Assembly (NCBI RefSeq): GCF_039522165.1
Contig: NZ_BAAADE010000001.1
Span: 1 to 64,000, forward strand
Direction of reading: 5' to 3'
Source of the DNA: Paenochrobactrum glaciei
GTDB lineage: Bacteria > Pseudomonadota > Alphaproteobacteria > Rhizobiales > Rhizobiaceae
DNA: 64,000 nucleotides
Position numbers and translations under genes: made by a program. Shown here piece by piece: positions 1-5,745 of this stretch. The notes under the pieces were generated by a model. That model did no database searches. It was not told where the DNA came from and saw only the letters and a list, made by a program, of their open reading frames with translations. Each line of letters begins with the position of its first letter. Positions within the stretch are counted from its first letter, which is position 1.

Positions 1-138
1 GCGGACACCGCGCTGACCAATGATTTCATCCAGCAAAGAAGCGGCCATATCGACATCAGTCATCGTCGGCTCCTTGGCTGAAAAATCCACGTTCGTGGCT
101 AAAATATCCACGTTCTTGGCTGAAACGACCACGTTCAT
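1..138 (-). CDS. Partial phage protein, N-terminal 46 residues
   Basis: The gene runs off the left edge. The start at 138 is chosen because AAAGGAG lies 6 bases upstream and the frame stays open to the edge; a second ATG with its own AAGGAG at 63 is an alternative in the same frame. The first 22 residues are built from three heptads of the form N-V-x-x-x-A-x, encoded by three 21-base DNA repeats. The part after residue 26 has no motif that I recognise. It is the leftmost gene of the visible prophage and points away from the regulators. Confidence 0.6.
   Translation of the reverse strand, partial: MNVVVSAKNVDILATNVDFSAKEPTMTDVDMAASLLDEIIGQRGVR
71..133 (-). repeat. Three tandem 21-bp repeats, in frame
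   Basis: Units lie at 71-91, 92-112 and 113-133. Each reads on the minus strand as CGTGG, six variable bases, then AGCCA and A/G-rich bases. The period is seven codons, so the array encodes a heptad repeat at the start of the partial leftmost gene. It also places an internal Shine-Dalgarno sequence in front of the second possible start at 63. Confidence 0.75.
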
Positions 139-199
139 GGGTGACTCCTTTGCTAAGTTTGACCTTGCGAGGGACAAACGAAACAGGAGTAAGGAGTGT

Positions 200-349
200 A
201 TGGAGCCAGTGGGAAAGATTGCCGTGCGCGTTCTGAACAAAGCCAGACACGCACGAATACACCGTCAAAAGACGGGAATAAGTGGCCGAGACGATAAAAT
301 GGGAGGGAGTGACCGTCTCGGCCTTAACACCGGCGGGGGAAGCCGGTGA
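200..349 (+). CDS. Possible small basic phage protein, 49 aa
   Basis: An ATG at 200 follows AAGGAG at 191-196 with good spacing, and the frame stays open for 49 codons. The product is rich in Arg, Lys and Gly and has no recognised domain. A hairpin (328-334 with 342-348) covers its last codons but has no T-run. The opposite strand is also open here, so coding status rests on the ribosome binding site alone. Confidence 0.35.
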   Translation: MEPVGKIAVRVLNKARHARIHRQKTGISGRDDKMGGSDRLGLNTGGGSR

Positions 350-378
350 AATGAAACTGAATGATAGGGTCGCGTGGC

Positions 379-588
379 TCATGCTGCGCGATCCTTTTTC
401 TTCGAAACTTTTGCAGCATCAACAAATAAGCGATCTATAAACGCTTTAGCCGCACCCCTTTTCGGAACGCCTTCATTCTCCCACCGCCACACTGTGGATA
501 GATTTACGCCAGCCATTTCAGCGAGCTGTGGCTGGGTTAATTTTAAAATGCGCCTAATGGCAGCGAGGTCAATTTGAGCGTTTTCCAT
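379..588 (-). CDS. Small HTH (XRE/Cro-like) regulator
   Basis: The 69-residue product is almost all one XRE-type helix-turn-helix: residues about 15-45 carry the pattern LTQPQLAEMAGV followed by STVWRWENEGVPKR, and a Lys-rich tail follows. It is divergent from the S24 repressor at 660. Its promoter (TTGACT at 618-623, CATACT at 595-600, both minus strand, spacing 17) ends 7 bases before the ATG, so the transcript probably starts at or next to the start codon and is leaderless; no Shine-Dalgarno sequence is seen. It may act as the Cro-like partner or as an early regulator; which of the two regulators maintains lysogeny cannot be told from sequence. Confidence 0.8.
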   Translation of the reverse strand: MENAQIDLAAIRRILKLTQPQLAEMAGVNLSTVWRWENEGVPKRGAAKAFIDRLFVDAAKVSKKKDRAA

Positions 589-594
589 AATTCA

Positions 595-659
595 AGTATG
601 CATAACGCAAACTTTATAGTCAAGTCGAATTGCATACTAAAAGTACGCATAATGAAGCC
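595..659. promoter_or_regulatory. Divergent phage switch promoter/operators
   Basis: Three copies of an AGTATGCA-like octamer are present: 595-602, 631-638 (inverted) and 642-649 (AGTACGCA). A leftward promoter TTGACT-N17-CATACT (623 down to 595) has the first octamer over its -10. A rightward -10 candidate CATAAT lies at 648-653, six bases before the repressor ATG, without a clear -35. The same octamer and promoter recur at 4877-4950, which supports them being the operators of the resident repressor. Confidence 0.7.
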
Positions 660-1382
660 ATGACACAAGATGATAGACCTGCCCCTGCAAAACGACTTGA
701 AGAGGCGCGGATTGCGCGCGGCTTTAAAACTGCCACCGCCGCCTGTGAATATTTCGGCTGGAACTATGTTAGCTACTCACAACACGAGAGCGGGCAGCGC
801 GGATTATCGCGTGCGGCTGAGCGGTACGCGACAGCCTTTCGCGTCGGCGAAGGCTGGCTACTAACCGGTGAAGGCCGAGGCCCATCGGGTGAACATGAAG
901 ATATTCCAAAAGAGCCCGTGAGAGAGAAGCGAACGGAAGCAACAAAAGGCTTCACACCGGAGATCGTTCCAGGCAAAGGCCTTGTTGGCGGCCGTGACTT
1001 CCCGATTTATGCTGCCGCGATGGGTGGCAACGGGCACACGATCATTACCTTCGATGCAATCGAGTGGGTGAGACGGCCGGCAATCCTTGAAAATGTAAAG
1101 GATGCATACGGGATATATATTGTTGGCGACAGTATGGAGCCAGCATACGAGCAAGGTGATATGGCGCTCGTTCACCCTCACCTGCCTCCTACGCGCGGCA
1201 CTGACGTTATTCTATATCATGTACCCCCGACCTATGAAGCTGAATGCATAATCAAGCGCCTAGTCGGCTTCAATGATACCGAGTGGAAGCTTCGGCAATA
1301 TAACCCGCCGTTGGATTTTGCCGAATACAGGGATGATTACCCTTATTGCCATCGCGTAGTGGGGAAATATAACGGGCGCTAA
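660..1382 (+). CDS. Phage repressor, HTH plus S24 peptidase fold
   Basis: This is a LexA/CI-type two-domain repressor: an N-terminal HTH-like part (about residues 1-65), a charged linker, and a C-terminal S24 domain with the Ser motif GDSMEP and the Lys motif CIIKRL. The first ATG after the -10 box is at 660; an ATG at 630 is in frame but lies inside the operator region. The start follows the -10 so closely that the message is probably leaderless. The usual Ala-Gly autocleavage pair is not evident; the linker reads AAAMGGNG, so RecA-driven self-cleavage is uncertain. It faces the small HTH gene across shared operators. Confidence 0.85.
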   Translation: MTQDDRPAPAKRLEEARIARGFKTATAACEYFGWNYVSYSQHESGQRGLSRAAERYATAFRVGEGWLLTGEGRGPSGEHEDIPKEPVREKRTEATKGFTPEIVPGKGLVGGRDFPIYAAAMGGNGHTIITFDAIEWVRRPAILENVKDAYGIYIVGDSMEPAYEQGDMALVHPHLPPTRGTDVILYHVPPTYEAECIIKRLVGFNDTEWKLRQYNPPLDFAEYRDDYPYCHRVVGKYNGR

Positions 1383-1389
1383 GCGCACA

Positions 1390-1656
1390 ATGCTGTTAAA
1401 CTCAATGGCCGTATCTGCGGCCACATCGCACGGAGATAATGCGCGCATGTGGGTCAATTCATTTGTAAATCGCGGCATTGAAGATGATGATCGCAAGCTG
1501 GCGGCGTATGGCATAGACCCGCTCGCGTCTGAATCTCTGCCTTACTACGTCCGCTGGATAAGACAGGACATAATCGGCATTTTCTACATGTTAAACATGA
1601 TCGTTGTTTTACTCATTCTTATCGCCATCCCACTTTGGATGATTGCCCTTCGCTAA
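1390..1656 (+). CDS. Small membrane protein downstream of repressor
   Basis: The 88-residue product (or 69 residues if translation starts at 1447, which is nearer a GGAG) has a charged N-terminal part and one strong C-terminal transmembrane segment rich in Ile, Leu and Val, ending MIALR. It follows the repressor by 7 bases, so it should be expressed in the lysogen. Small membrane proteins next to a repressor are sometimes superinfection-exclusion factors; that role is only a possibility here. Its 3' end overlaps a short opposite-strand gene. Confidence 0.55.
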   Translation: MLLNSMAVSAATSHGDNARMWVNSFVNRGIEDDDRKLAAYGIDPLASESLPYYVRWIRQDIIGIFYMLNMIVVLLILIAIPLWMIALR

Positions 1657-1749
1657 ACTCGAGGGCGTTGATTGTGCAGGCACAGGACTATCGGCTGTAA
1701 AACCGCCCTTAGCCGCGCTGTATGATTGAACTACGTAAAATGTTGCCAT
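1609..1749 (-). CDS. Short phage protein, possibly truncated
   Basis: An ATG at 1749 preceded by AGGGAG opens a 46-codon frame starting MATFYVVQSYSAAKGG. From memory this N-terminus resembles a small protein common in rhizobial prophages, where the product is longer; that match is unverified. The last 18 residues are Pro/Lys rich and antisense to the end of the plus-strand membrane gene, which suggests a truncated 3' end. A GAAC-N7-GAAC (SOS-type) sequence lies 44 bases upstream. Confidence 0.4.
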   Translation of the reverse strand: MATFYVVQSYSAAKGGFTADSPVPAQSTPSSLAKGNHPKWDGDKNE

Positions 1750-1792
1750 CTGATTCACTCCCTAGAATGGGAATATGATGCCGAACAAATAA

Positions 1793-1807
1793 GAACATTA
1801 CAAGAAC
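1793..1807 (+). promoter_or_regulatory. Candidate LexA (SOS) box in prophage
   Basis: GAAC-ATTACAA-GAAC matches the alphaproteobacterial LexA site GAAC-N7-GAAC exactly. A TATGAT at 1774-1779 could be a -10 on the plus strand, but no good -35 is seen. About two such matches are expected by chance in 64 kb on both strands, so position is what makes it interesting: it precedes two tiny membrane-peptide genes at 1956-2125. Confidence 0.4.
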
Positions 1808-1812
1808 AATCT

Positions 1813-1833
1813 AGGAGGATATTCACAATGTAG
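1813..1833 (+). other. Strong RBS with start-stop (ATG-TAG) minigene
   Basis: AGGAGG at 1813-1818 is followed nine bases later by ATG (1828) and at once by TAG (1831). A perfect ribosome site feeding a one-codon frame may be a relic of a decayed gene, or a ribosome-loading or minigene element in the leader of the small membrane peptides downstream. Confidence 0.35.
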
Positions 1834-1955
1834 GAATATTAGCTAATGCGAAATATCAGCGAATAGCGTCATCACTATACCTTAGAACAGCATGACACAT
1901 TGCCTTAAATCAGGCATCATCACCCTGATAAATAAGTACTGTTTCAGGGGGGGGT

Positions 1956-2048
1956 ATGCGCACTTCATTCATCTTAAAGCTGACATTTATCGCCTTTCCG
2001 CTGATCTTTATCGCGGCGGTTGGCGCAAAGCTGATGGGCTATGAATGA
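1956..2048 (+). CDS. Tiny membrane peptide, 30 aa
   Basis: An ATG at 1956 follows a run of eight G (1947-1954), a strong if unusual ribosome site. The 30-residue product is one hydrophobic segment (about residues 5-24) with an Arg near the N-terminus and Lys/Glu at the end. It overlaps the next tiny gene by ATGA, so the two are translationally coupled. Size and topology fit small phage membrane peptides or TisB-type toxins. No homolog was searched. Confidence 0.5.
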   Translation: MRTSFILKLTFIAFPLIFIAAVGAKLMGYE

Positions 2049-2125
2049 GCTGGGTGTACGCGATTCAAGGGGCAATTTCTGTCGGCTTATTTTGCTTCAT
2101 GCTGTGGGTGTGGTTCAAAAAATAA
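2045..2125 (+). CDS. Tiny membrane peptide, 26 aa, coupled
   Basis: The ATG at 2045 overlaps the stop of the 30-residue gene (ATGA). The product has one membrane segment (about residues 9-23) rich in Phe, Leu and Trp and ends WFKK. Coupling and shared character suggest that the two peptides work together, for example as a membrane-acting pair. No function is assigned. Confidence 0.48.
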   Translation: MSWVYAIQGAISVGLFCFMLWVWFKK

Positions 2126-2249
2126 ACATCGTCACAGCCACTTATCGAATAAAATCGTTGCCGTACACAAATTCATAATTACGTCACATACCTGTTGTAA
2201 CAATTATTCATGTGTAGATGTGCTCGAAACGCAACATTTTACACCTCTA

Positions 2250-2277
2250 TTGACACTCACACTTGAGTGCATATATG
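2250..2277 (+). promoter_or_regulatory. Promoter with internal operator palindrome
   Basis: TTGACA (2250-2255) and TATATG (2272-2277) are 16 bases apart. The spacer contains CACTCA-CACT-TGAGTG (2254-2269), a perfect 6-bp inverted repeat. A palindrome inside the promoter of a two-gene toxin-like unit is the usual arrangement for autoregulation by an antitoxin or toxin-antitoxin complex. Confidence 0.6.
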
Positions 2278-2346
2278 AAGCTGAGAAATAGCCTTGCTAT
2301 CCCCGTGTAATTTAGATTTAATGGATTCATCTTGGGGGGATCTTAA

Positions 2347-2529
2347 ATGACTGCAATGAAAAAAACCTACGAGCCAACCACATACCAGCACCATCAATTA
2401 ATTCACAGCATTCAAGCTGCGGATTACTCAGATGATGTCGCGGATGATTATGTAGCACAAGTTGAAGCTATTGCTGCCCCGCTGATGGATGATGAGGAGT
2501 GGTTTATTGTTGATGGACCTGCTTGGTAA
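2347..2529 (+). CDS. Putative antitoxin-like partner, 60 aa
   Basis: The start at 2347 follows a G-rich ribosome site (2334-2340). The product is acidic (many Asp and Glu, with DDVADD and MDDEEW) with no recognised DNA-binding motif. It overlaps the PemK-like gene by 7 bases and sits behind a promoter with an internal palindrome. Position and size make it a candidate antitoxin. The palindrome implies a DNA-binding protein, but the sequence does not show which protein binds. Confidence 0.6.
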   Translation: MTAMKKTYEPTTYQHHQLIHSIQAADYSDDVADDYVAQVEAIAAPLMDDEEWFIVDGPAW

Positions 2530-2948
2530 CTGATTTGGCCGGGTACCTTCCCCTCTCAACACTACCTGAATCTCTAGCGATTGTCTGGTGCAAGTTTCCT
2601 CTAGAGGAACTGCCTAAAGTACCAGGCCCAAAATCTCGACCCGCCTTAGTTCGAAGCATCAGTTTAAATAGAGATCAAACTAAAGCTATCGTCGAAATAA
2701 CATATGGAACAAGTCAAATCCGACAATCGGAGTTCCCTAACGATTTGATTATTCAAAACTTGCGGAGCCTCAATGAGTGCGGTCTACCGCAGGCAACTCG
2801 CTTTCGACTGGATCGAACCATTACGCTGCCTTGGCATTCGTCATTTTTCGAGGCTCGAGAGGGTTATAAAACGCCTATAATTGGATCCTTGGATGATCAA
2901 TCAAGAACACAGCTTGAGATTCTAAAGATTGCCCGCAGACGCCTTTAG
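2523..2948 (+). CDS. PemK/MazF-family toxin-like protein
   Basis: The 141-residue product has the PemK/MazF-type start of the beta-barrel: residues about 20-45 read VWCKFP, then PGPKSRPALVRS, where Gly-Pro-Lys-x-Arg-Pro is the family hallmark. Conserved later patterns LPW and TPIIG are also present. Family members are sequence-specific RNA endonucleases inhibited by a cognate antitoxin. Translation starts at a TTG (2523) overlapping the upstream 60-residue gene, so synthesis is coupled. A terminator follows at 2974. Whether it is an active toxin is not shown. Confidence 0.72.
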   Translation: MVTDLAGYLPLSTLPESLAIVWCKFPLEELPKVPGPKSRPALVRSISLNRDQTKAIVEITYGTSQIRQSEFPNDLIIQNLRSLNECGLPQATRFRLDRTITLPWHSSFFEAREGYKTPIIGSLDDQSRTQLEILKIARRRL

Positions 2949-2973
2949 TATTGCGCTCCTAATCAAAAAACAA

Positions 2974-2996
2974 TCCCGCTCCGGCGGGGTTTCTTT
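2974..2996 (+). terminator. Rho-independent terminator after PemK-like gene
   Basis: CCCGC (2975-2979) pairs with GCGGG (2984-2988) around a TCCG loop, followed by a T-rich tail. Confidence 0.8.
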
Positions 2997-3119
2997 TGCA
3001 AACATTTGCAAATCGTAATCAGCGTATATCCTTTAGTCGCAACGCGTCAAATCCAGCTAGCTTACCATAAGCTTAATGCTAACATCTTCCTGTGATCATT
3101 ATTCATAGGGGGATTTCAC

Positions 3120-3248
3120 ATGCGTACATTCATTATTGGCTTGTTCATTCTATCAGTTGGCGCAACTGCCGCCATGGCATCAAGTGGCCGTACAGATAAA
3201 AACGGTTGCCATACAGAACGCAAAACAGGCATTTATCACTGTCATTGA
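3120..3248 (+). CDS. Small secreted Cys/His protein, 42 aa
   Basis: An ATG at 3120 follows GGGGG at 3109-3113. Residues 1-20 form a clear signal peptide ending AAMA; the mature part, GRTDKNGCH then RKTG and YHCH, is a Cys/His-rich motif seen, to my recollection, at the C-terminus of thermonuclease-like and other small secreted proteins. Function is unknown; two Cys and three His could bind a metal or form a disulfide. It stands alone between two terminators. Confidence 0.7.
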   Translation: MRTFIIGLFILSVGATAAMASSGRTDKNGCHTERKTGIYHCH

Positions 3249-3269
3249 TACAAATCATTTGTACTACAA

Positions 3270-3296
3270 AAGCCCCGCATTTGCAGGGCTTTTTTA
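3270..3296 (+). terminator. Rho-independent terminator
   Basis: AGCCC (3271-3275) pairs with GGGCT (3286-3290), with inner GC pairs and seven T following. It ends the 42-residue gene. Confidence 0.8.
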
Positions 3297-3303
3297 TTGA
3301 ACA

Positions 3304-3648
3304 TCAGATGGATTTACTGGAAATCGATTTATTCTTGTATCGGATTGAGCGAAGCCTTGCATGTCGTTTTAAGACACTCTGAATAGGGTTATCCGTATTT
3401 CCTTCGGCAATTCGTTCTGCTCTTCTCTGCACTCTATCCGCCATATTTATAGAAGTTAGAAGATAATCGACTAGCTTTTTTTGGTTAAATTTTCCGGTCA
3501 AATATTGAAGCATAGCAGAATTAGCCAGTGCTTGGCCTTCGGTACTATCTATTTTAATTAAAGTTGCCGTACAAACCTGTAAAAGTGCGGCATTGATAAT
3601 CGCAATATCCTTAGAATATAGCTGGGTGATTACATTATTGGATGACAT
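3304..3648 (-). CDS. Unrecognised phage protein, 114 aa
   Basis: The start at 3648 is chosen because GGAGGG lies a few bases upstream; the frame is open further to 3723. The product is helical, with a central Ala/Leu-rich part and a C-terminal third full of Arg and Lys (about residues 80-114), suggesting nucleic-acid contact. No domain is recognised. It is convergent with the 42-residue gene and divergent from the gene at 3852. Confidence 0.6.
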   Translation of the reverse strand: MSSNNVITQLYSKDIAIINAALLQVCTATLIKIDSTEGQALANSAMLQYLTGKFNQKKLVDYLLTSINMADRVQRRAERIAEGNTDNPIQSVLKRHARLRSIRYKNKSISSKSI

Positions 3649-3851
3649 AGTTTTATCCCTCCACCTTCGTAATGGGATACCCAATGAAGGCAAAGCCAGC
3701 TTAACACCGAATTTTAGTATCACCTAATTATGAATCAATAGCCCCGCCTAATGCGTTTTTTTTGTTGCCCTGATACTTTGGCATAACTCGACACATACAA
3801 ATATATCCGTAACATATTCTAGGCCAGCATGGGGGCTGGCAAGGAGGGAAT

Positions 3852-4157
3852 ATGGCACTCGATATTAATGAAGCGTCTACAGCTATTGGAATGATTAACA
3901 GAGGCGATAAACAACATGATGTTGCAGCTTGGTTTGGGGTAAATCAAGCACGTATAGCCGAAGCTACACAAGGTCACTTCGGAACGACCACCGCTGCACC
4001 TTTAGCATCACTGCCACCATCAGGGGCTCCCGGCATTAAGGGGCGAAGATTAAAAAATGCCGTTGATGCTGTAATAACGAAGCTTAATGCAGGTAACAGT
4101 GCCGACGCATTAGCTGATTTACAAGCCGCCACAACTCAGTTTGAGGCGGACGAATAA
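3852..4157 (+). CDS. HTH-like conserved phage protein, 101 aa
   Basis: A strong AAGGAGGG precedes the ATG. Residues 1-45 (DINEAST, INRGDKQHDVAAWFGVNQARIAEA) look like a resolvase-type helix-turn-helix, a pattern I associate with small proteins in rhizobial genomes. The middle is Pro/Ala-rich and the end is a short helix. It may bind DNA, but its target is unknown. Its last 22 bases overlap the end of the convergent methyltransferase gene. Confidence 0.7.
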   Translation: MALDINEASTAIGMINRGDKQHDVAAWFGVNQARIAEATQGHFGTTTAAPLASLPPSGAPGIKGRRLKNAVDAVITKLNAGNSADALADLQAATTQFEADE

Positions 4158-4774
4158 TCACCATCACGTTCTAAAATTTTTCTGCAAGGCGGAACCCACA
4201 TAAGGCGCGGATGGCCTTCGTTCGCGCCTTTCTCCCATACAAACCAAGCATAGCCAGTTGCTGTACTGGCTTTTGGGTCAACCCGTCCCTTCACCATAGG
4301 AACGCGCTCAGTGAATTGAGCAAATTTTGACGGCGGCATATCTTTGAAAATACCGTTGTAGCGCCCTACGCTTTCCAGAAAAACAGTTCGTGCAAGTATG
4401 GCGACGCCTTTACGGGCAACAACAAGCGCACGCTCAACAAACTCCTCCGCCAATCGGAATGGCGGATTTGTAATCACCCAGTCATGAGATTGGGCTTCGT
4501 ACGGGTACGTCAAAAAGTCTCGTATCGGGGCATATCCATAATCGTGCGCATCAGCGCTATCGACCCGCCCGAAATATTCAGACAATGGTCGCGTCATATA
4601 TCCTCGGCCGCACGCTGGCTCCAAACAGGTCAAAGAACGTAAGTCCTCGACATCACCGATCACATGCTCAATTAATCCTCTTGTCGCCCATGGCGGCGTT
4701 GGGAAGTCATCAGCGCTGTCTTTAGGTTCATATCGTTGCGCCATGACAGCGTGTGAGGTGTTTTGCTTGGACAT
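4136..4774 (-). CDS. Phage SAM-dependent DNA methyltransferase
   Basis: The product (212 residues from the start at 4774, which follows AGGAG; two further in-frame ATGs lie upstream) has a SAM-binding pattern LEPACGRGYM (about residues 50-60) and the catalytic NPPF motif (about residue 103), the [DNS]PP[YFW] signature of amino-methyltransferases acting on adenine or cytosine. The N-terminal DDFPTPPWATR is common in phage DNA adenine methylases. No restriction nuclease is adjacent, so it is probably a solitary enzyme protecting phage DNA or affecting regulation. Confidence 0.8.
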   Translation of the reverse strand: MSKQNTSHAVMAQRYEPKDSADDFPTPPWATRGLIEHVIGDVEDLRSLTCLEPACGRGYMTRPLSEYFGRVDSADAHDYGYAPIRDFLTYPYEAQSHDWVITNPPFRLAEEFVERALVVARKGVAILARTVFLESVGRYNGIFKDMPPSKFAQFTERVPMVKGRVDPKASTATGYAWFVWEKGANEGHPRLMWVPPCRKILERDGDYSSASN

Positions 4775-4876
4775 CATATACTCCTGAGACACTGATTATG
4801 GCTCACAAGAGTTAATAACTCCCCTCACCTTTTCATGCCCTGATTCTACCACGTGCGCGGCTGGGCGCAAGGTGAA

Positions 4877-4950
4877 AGTATGCGTTTTAAGTTTTAATTC
4901 TCATTTTGCATACTTTTTATCTTGACTGAATAGTTTGCATTATGCATACT
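4877..4950 (+). promoter_or_regulatory. Early-operon promoter with repressor operators
   Basis: TTGACT (4922-4927), 17 bases, CATACT (4945-4950). Octamers like AGTATGCA occur at 4877-4884 (AGTATGCG), 4907-4914 (inverted) and 4943-4950 (inverted, over the -10). The 30 bases 4921-4950 match the minus strand of the switch region (624-595) at 26 positions. It should drive the recombination operon starting at 5009 under the same repressor. Confidence 0.78.
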
Positions 4951-5008
4951 AAATTCATCAACAGCGCGAAGAAACAATTGCTGATCCGCTAACCGATGGA
5001 GTTAAAAA

Positions 5009-5341
5009 ATGTCCTCAGCTTTGCAGATTGCACACACAGATTTAACAGGCGCACAGAAGGTAACTGCCATGAATGCAGTGCGACCTGCAAAGCGCCCCCG
5101 CGATTACTCAACTCAGTCAAAAGCCATGAAAATGGCATGGGAAAGCTACCGTAAGTGGTCAGCTGATTGGTTTAAGGAATTTGGCGAAAAACTCCCATTC
5201 CGTCGCTACCAATTCAACAAGTGCTTACGCGATGCATATCTGGAAATCCGCATTTACGCGGCGGCACCTGTGTGCATCACACCAGAAGAAGCACAATTCA
5301 TCGGCTCTGATTGTCTGATGAAAATGCGGGAGGTCGCGTAA
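5009..5341 (+). CDS. First gene of early operon, unrecognised, 110 aa
   Basis: The first gene behind the repressed early promoter, with GGAG before the ATG. The product is basic in its middle (Lys/Arg/Trp-rich, about residues 28-75) and has no domain that I recognise. It overlaps the next gene by one base (TAATG). Position at the head of a recombination operon suggests an early phage role, but nothing more specific. Confidence 0.7.
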   Translation: MSSALQIAHTDLTGAQKVTAMNAVRPAKRPRDYSTQSKAMKMAWESYRKWSADWFKEFGEKLPFRRYQFNKCLRDAYLEIRIYAAAPVCITPEEAQFIGSDCLMKMREVA

Positions 5342-5526
5342 TGGCAAAATCCCTCACCGACTTAGCAGAACAATCCTACTGGAATTGCGAAGGTAACACC
5401 CGCCAAGCTTTGGAGAATGTAACGCGCGTTATCAGCGAGCAGTTCAAAGAAACAATCATTTCAATCTCAGTCGAAAACGAGCGCTTAAAAGCCAAGCTCG
5501 CAGAAAGGGAGGCTGAATATACGTGA
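5341..5526 (+). CDS. Small coiled-coil phage protein, 61 aa
   Basis: The start at 5341 shares a base with the preceding stop, so translation is coupled. The product has a helical C-terminal half with a heptad-like pattern (ENERLKAKLAEREAE) suggesting a short coiled coil. No family is recognised. Confidence 0.65.
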   Translation: MAKSLTDLAEQSYWNCEGNTRQALENVTRVISEQFKETIISISVENERLKAKLAEREAEYT

Positions 5527-5608
5527 TTTTTTAGAAGATATCGCAGCGCTCGCATCCGTTTCATTCTTCGTAGTGGTCATTCTGATTTGGGCAGATCAAT
5601 TCTCATGA
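5513..5608 (+). CDS. Possible tiny membrane peptide, non-standard start
   Basis: A frame with no ATG, GTG or TTG near its beginning stays open from a CTG at 5513 (next to GGGAGG) to 5608 and overlaps its neighbours. It encodes a short acidic start (RDFLEDIAALAS) and one membrane segment rich in Phe, Val and Ile. Small peptides of this shape are common in phage early operons, but the start codon here is doubtful and the frame may be unused. Confidence 0.3.
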   Translation: MNIRDFLEDIAALASVSFFVVVILIWADQFS

Positions 5609-5745
5609 TGAGGCGCTCAGACCTTGAAAAGCTAAAAGCTGATATCGAGCACGGCCTCAAAACAATCCCAGACATATCAACCCGCCGATACCTTGAAGAG
5701 AAATATTATCAAGTTGAACGGCTATTGAAGGAACAGGCAGCATGA
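5605..5745 (+). CDS. Small phage protein, 46 aa
   Basis: The ATG at 5605 overlaps the stop of the preceding tiny frame, and the stop overlaps the ATG of the ERF gene (ATGA), so it is locked into the translational chain. The product is charged and helical (SDLEKLKADIEHG, then YLEEKYYQVERLLKEQ). No family is recognised. Confidence 0.6.
   Translation: MMRRSDLEKLKADIEHGLKTIPDISTRRYLEEKYYQVERLLKEQAA

Noticed and set aside
1783..1796. A second GAAC-GAAC pair next to the prophage SOS box
   Set aside because: The spacing is six, not seven, so it does not fit the LexA site.
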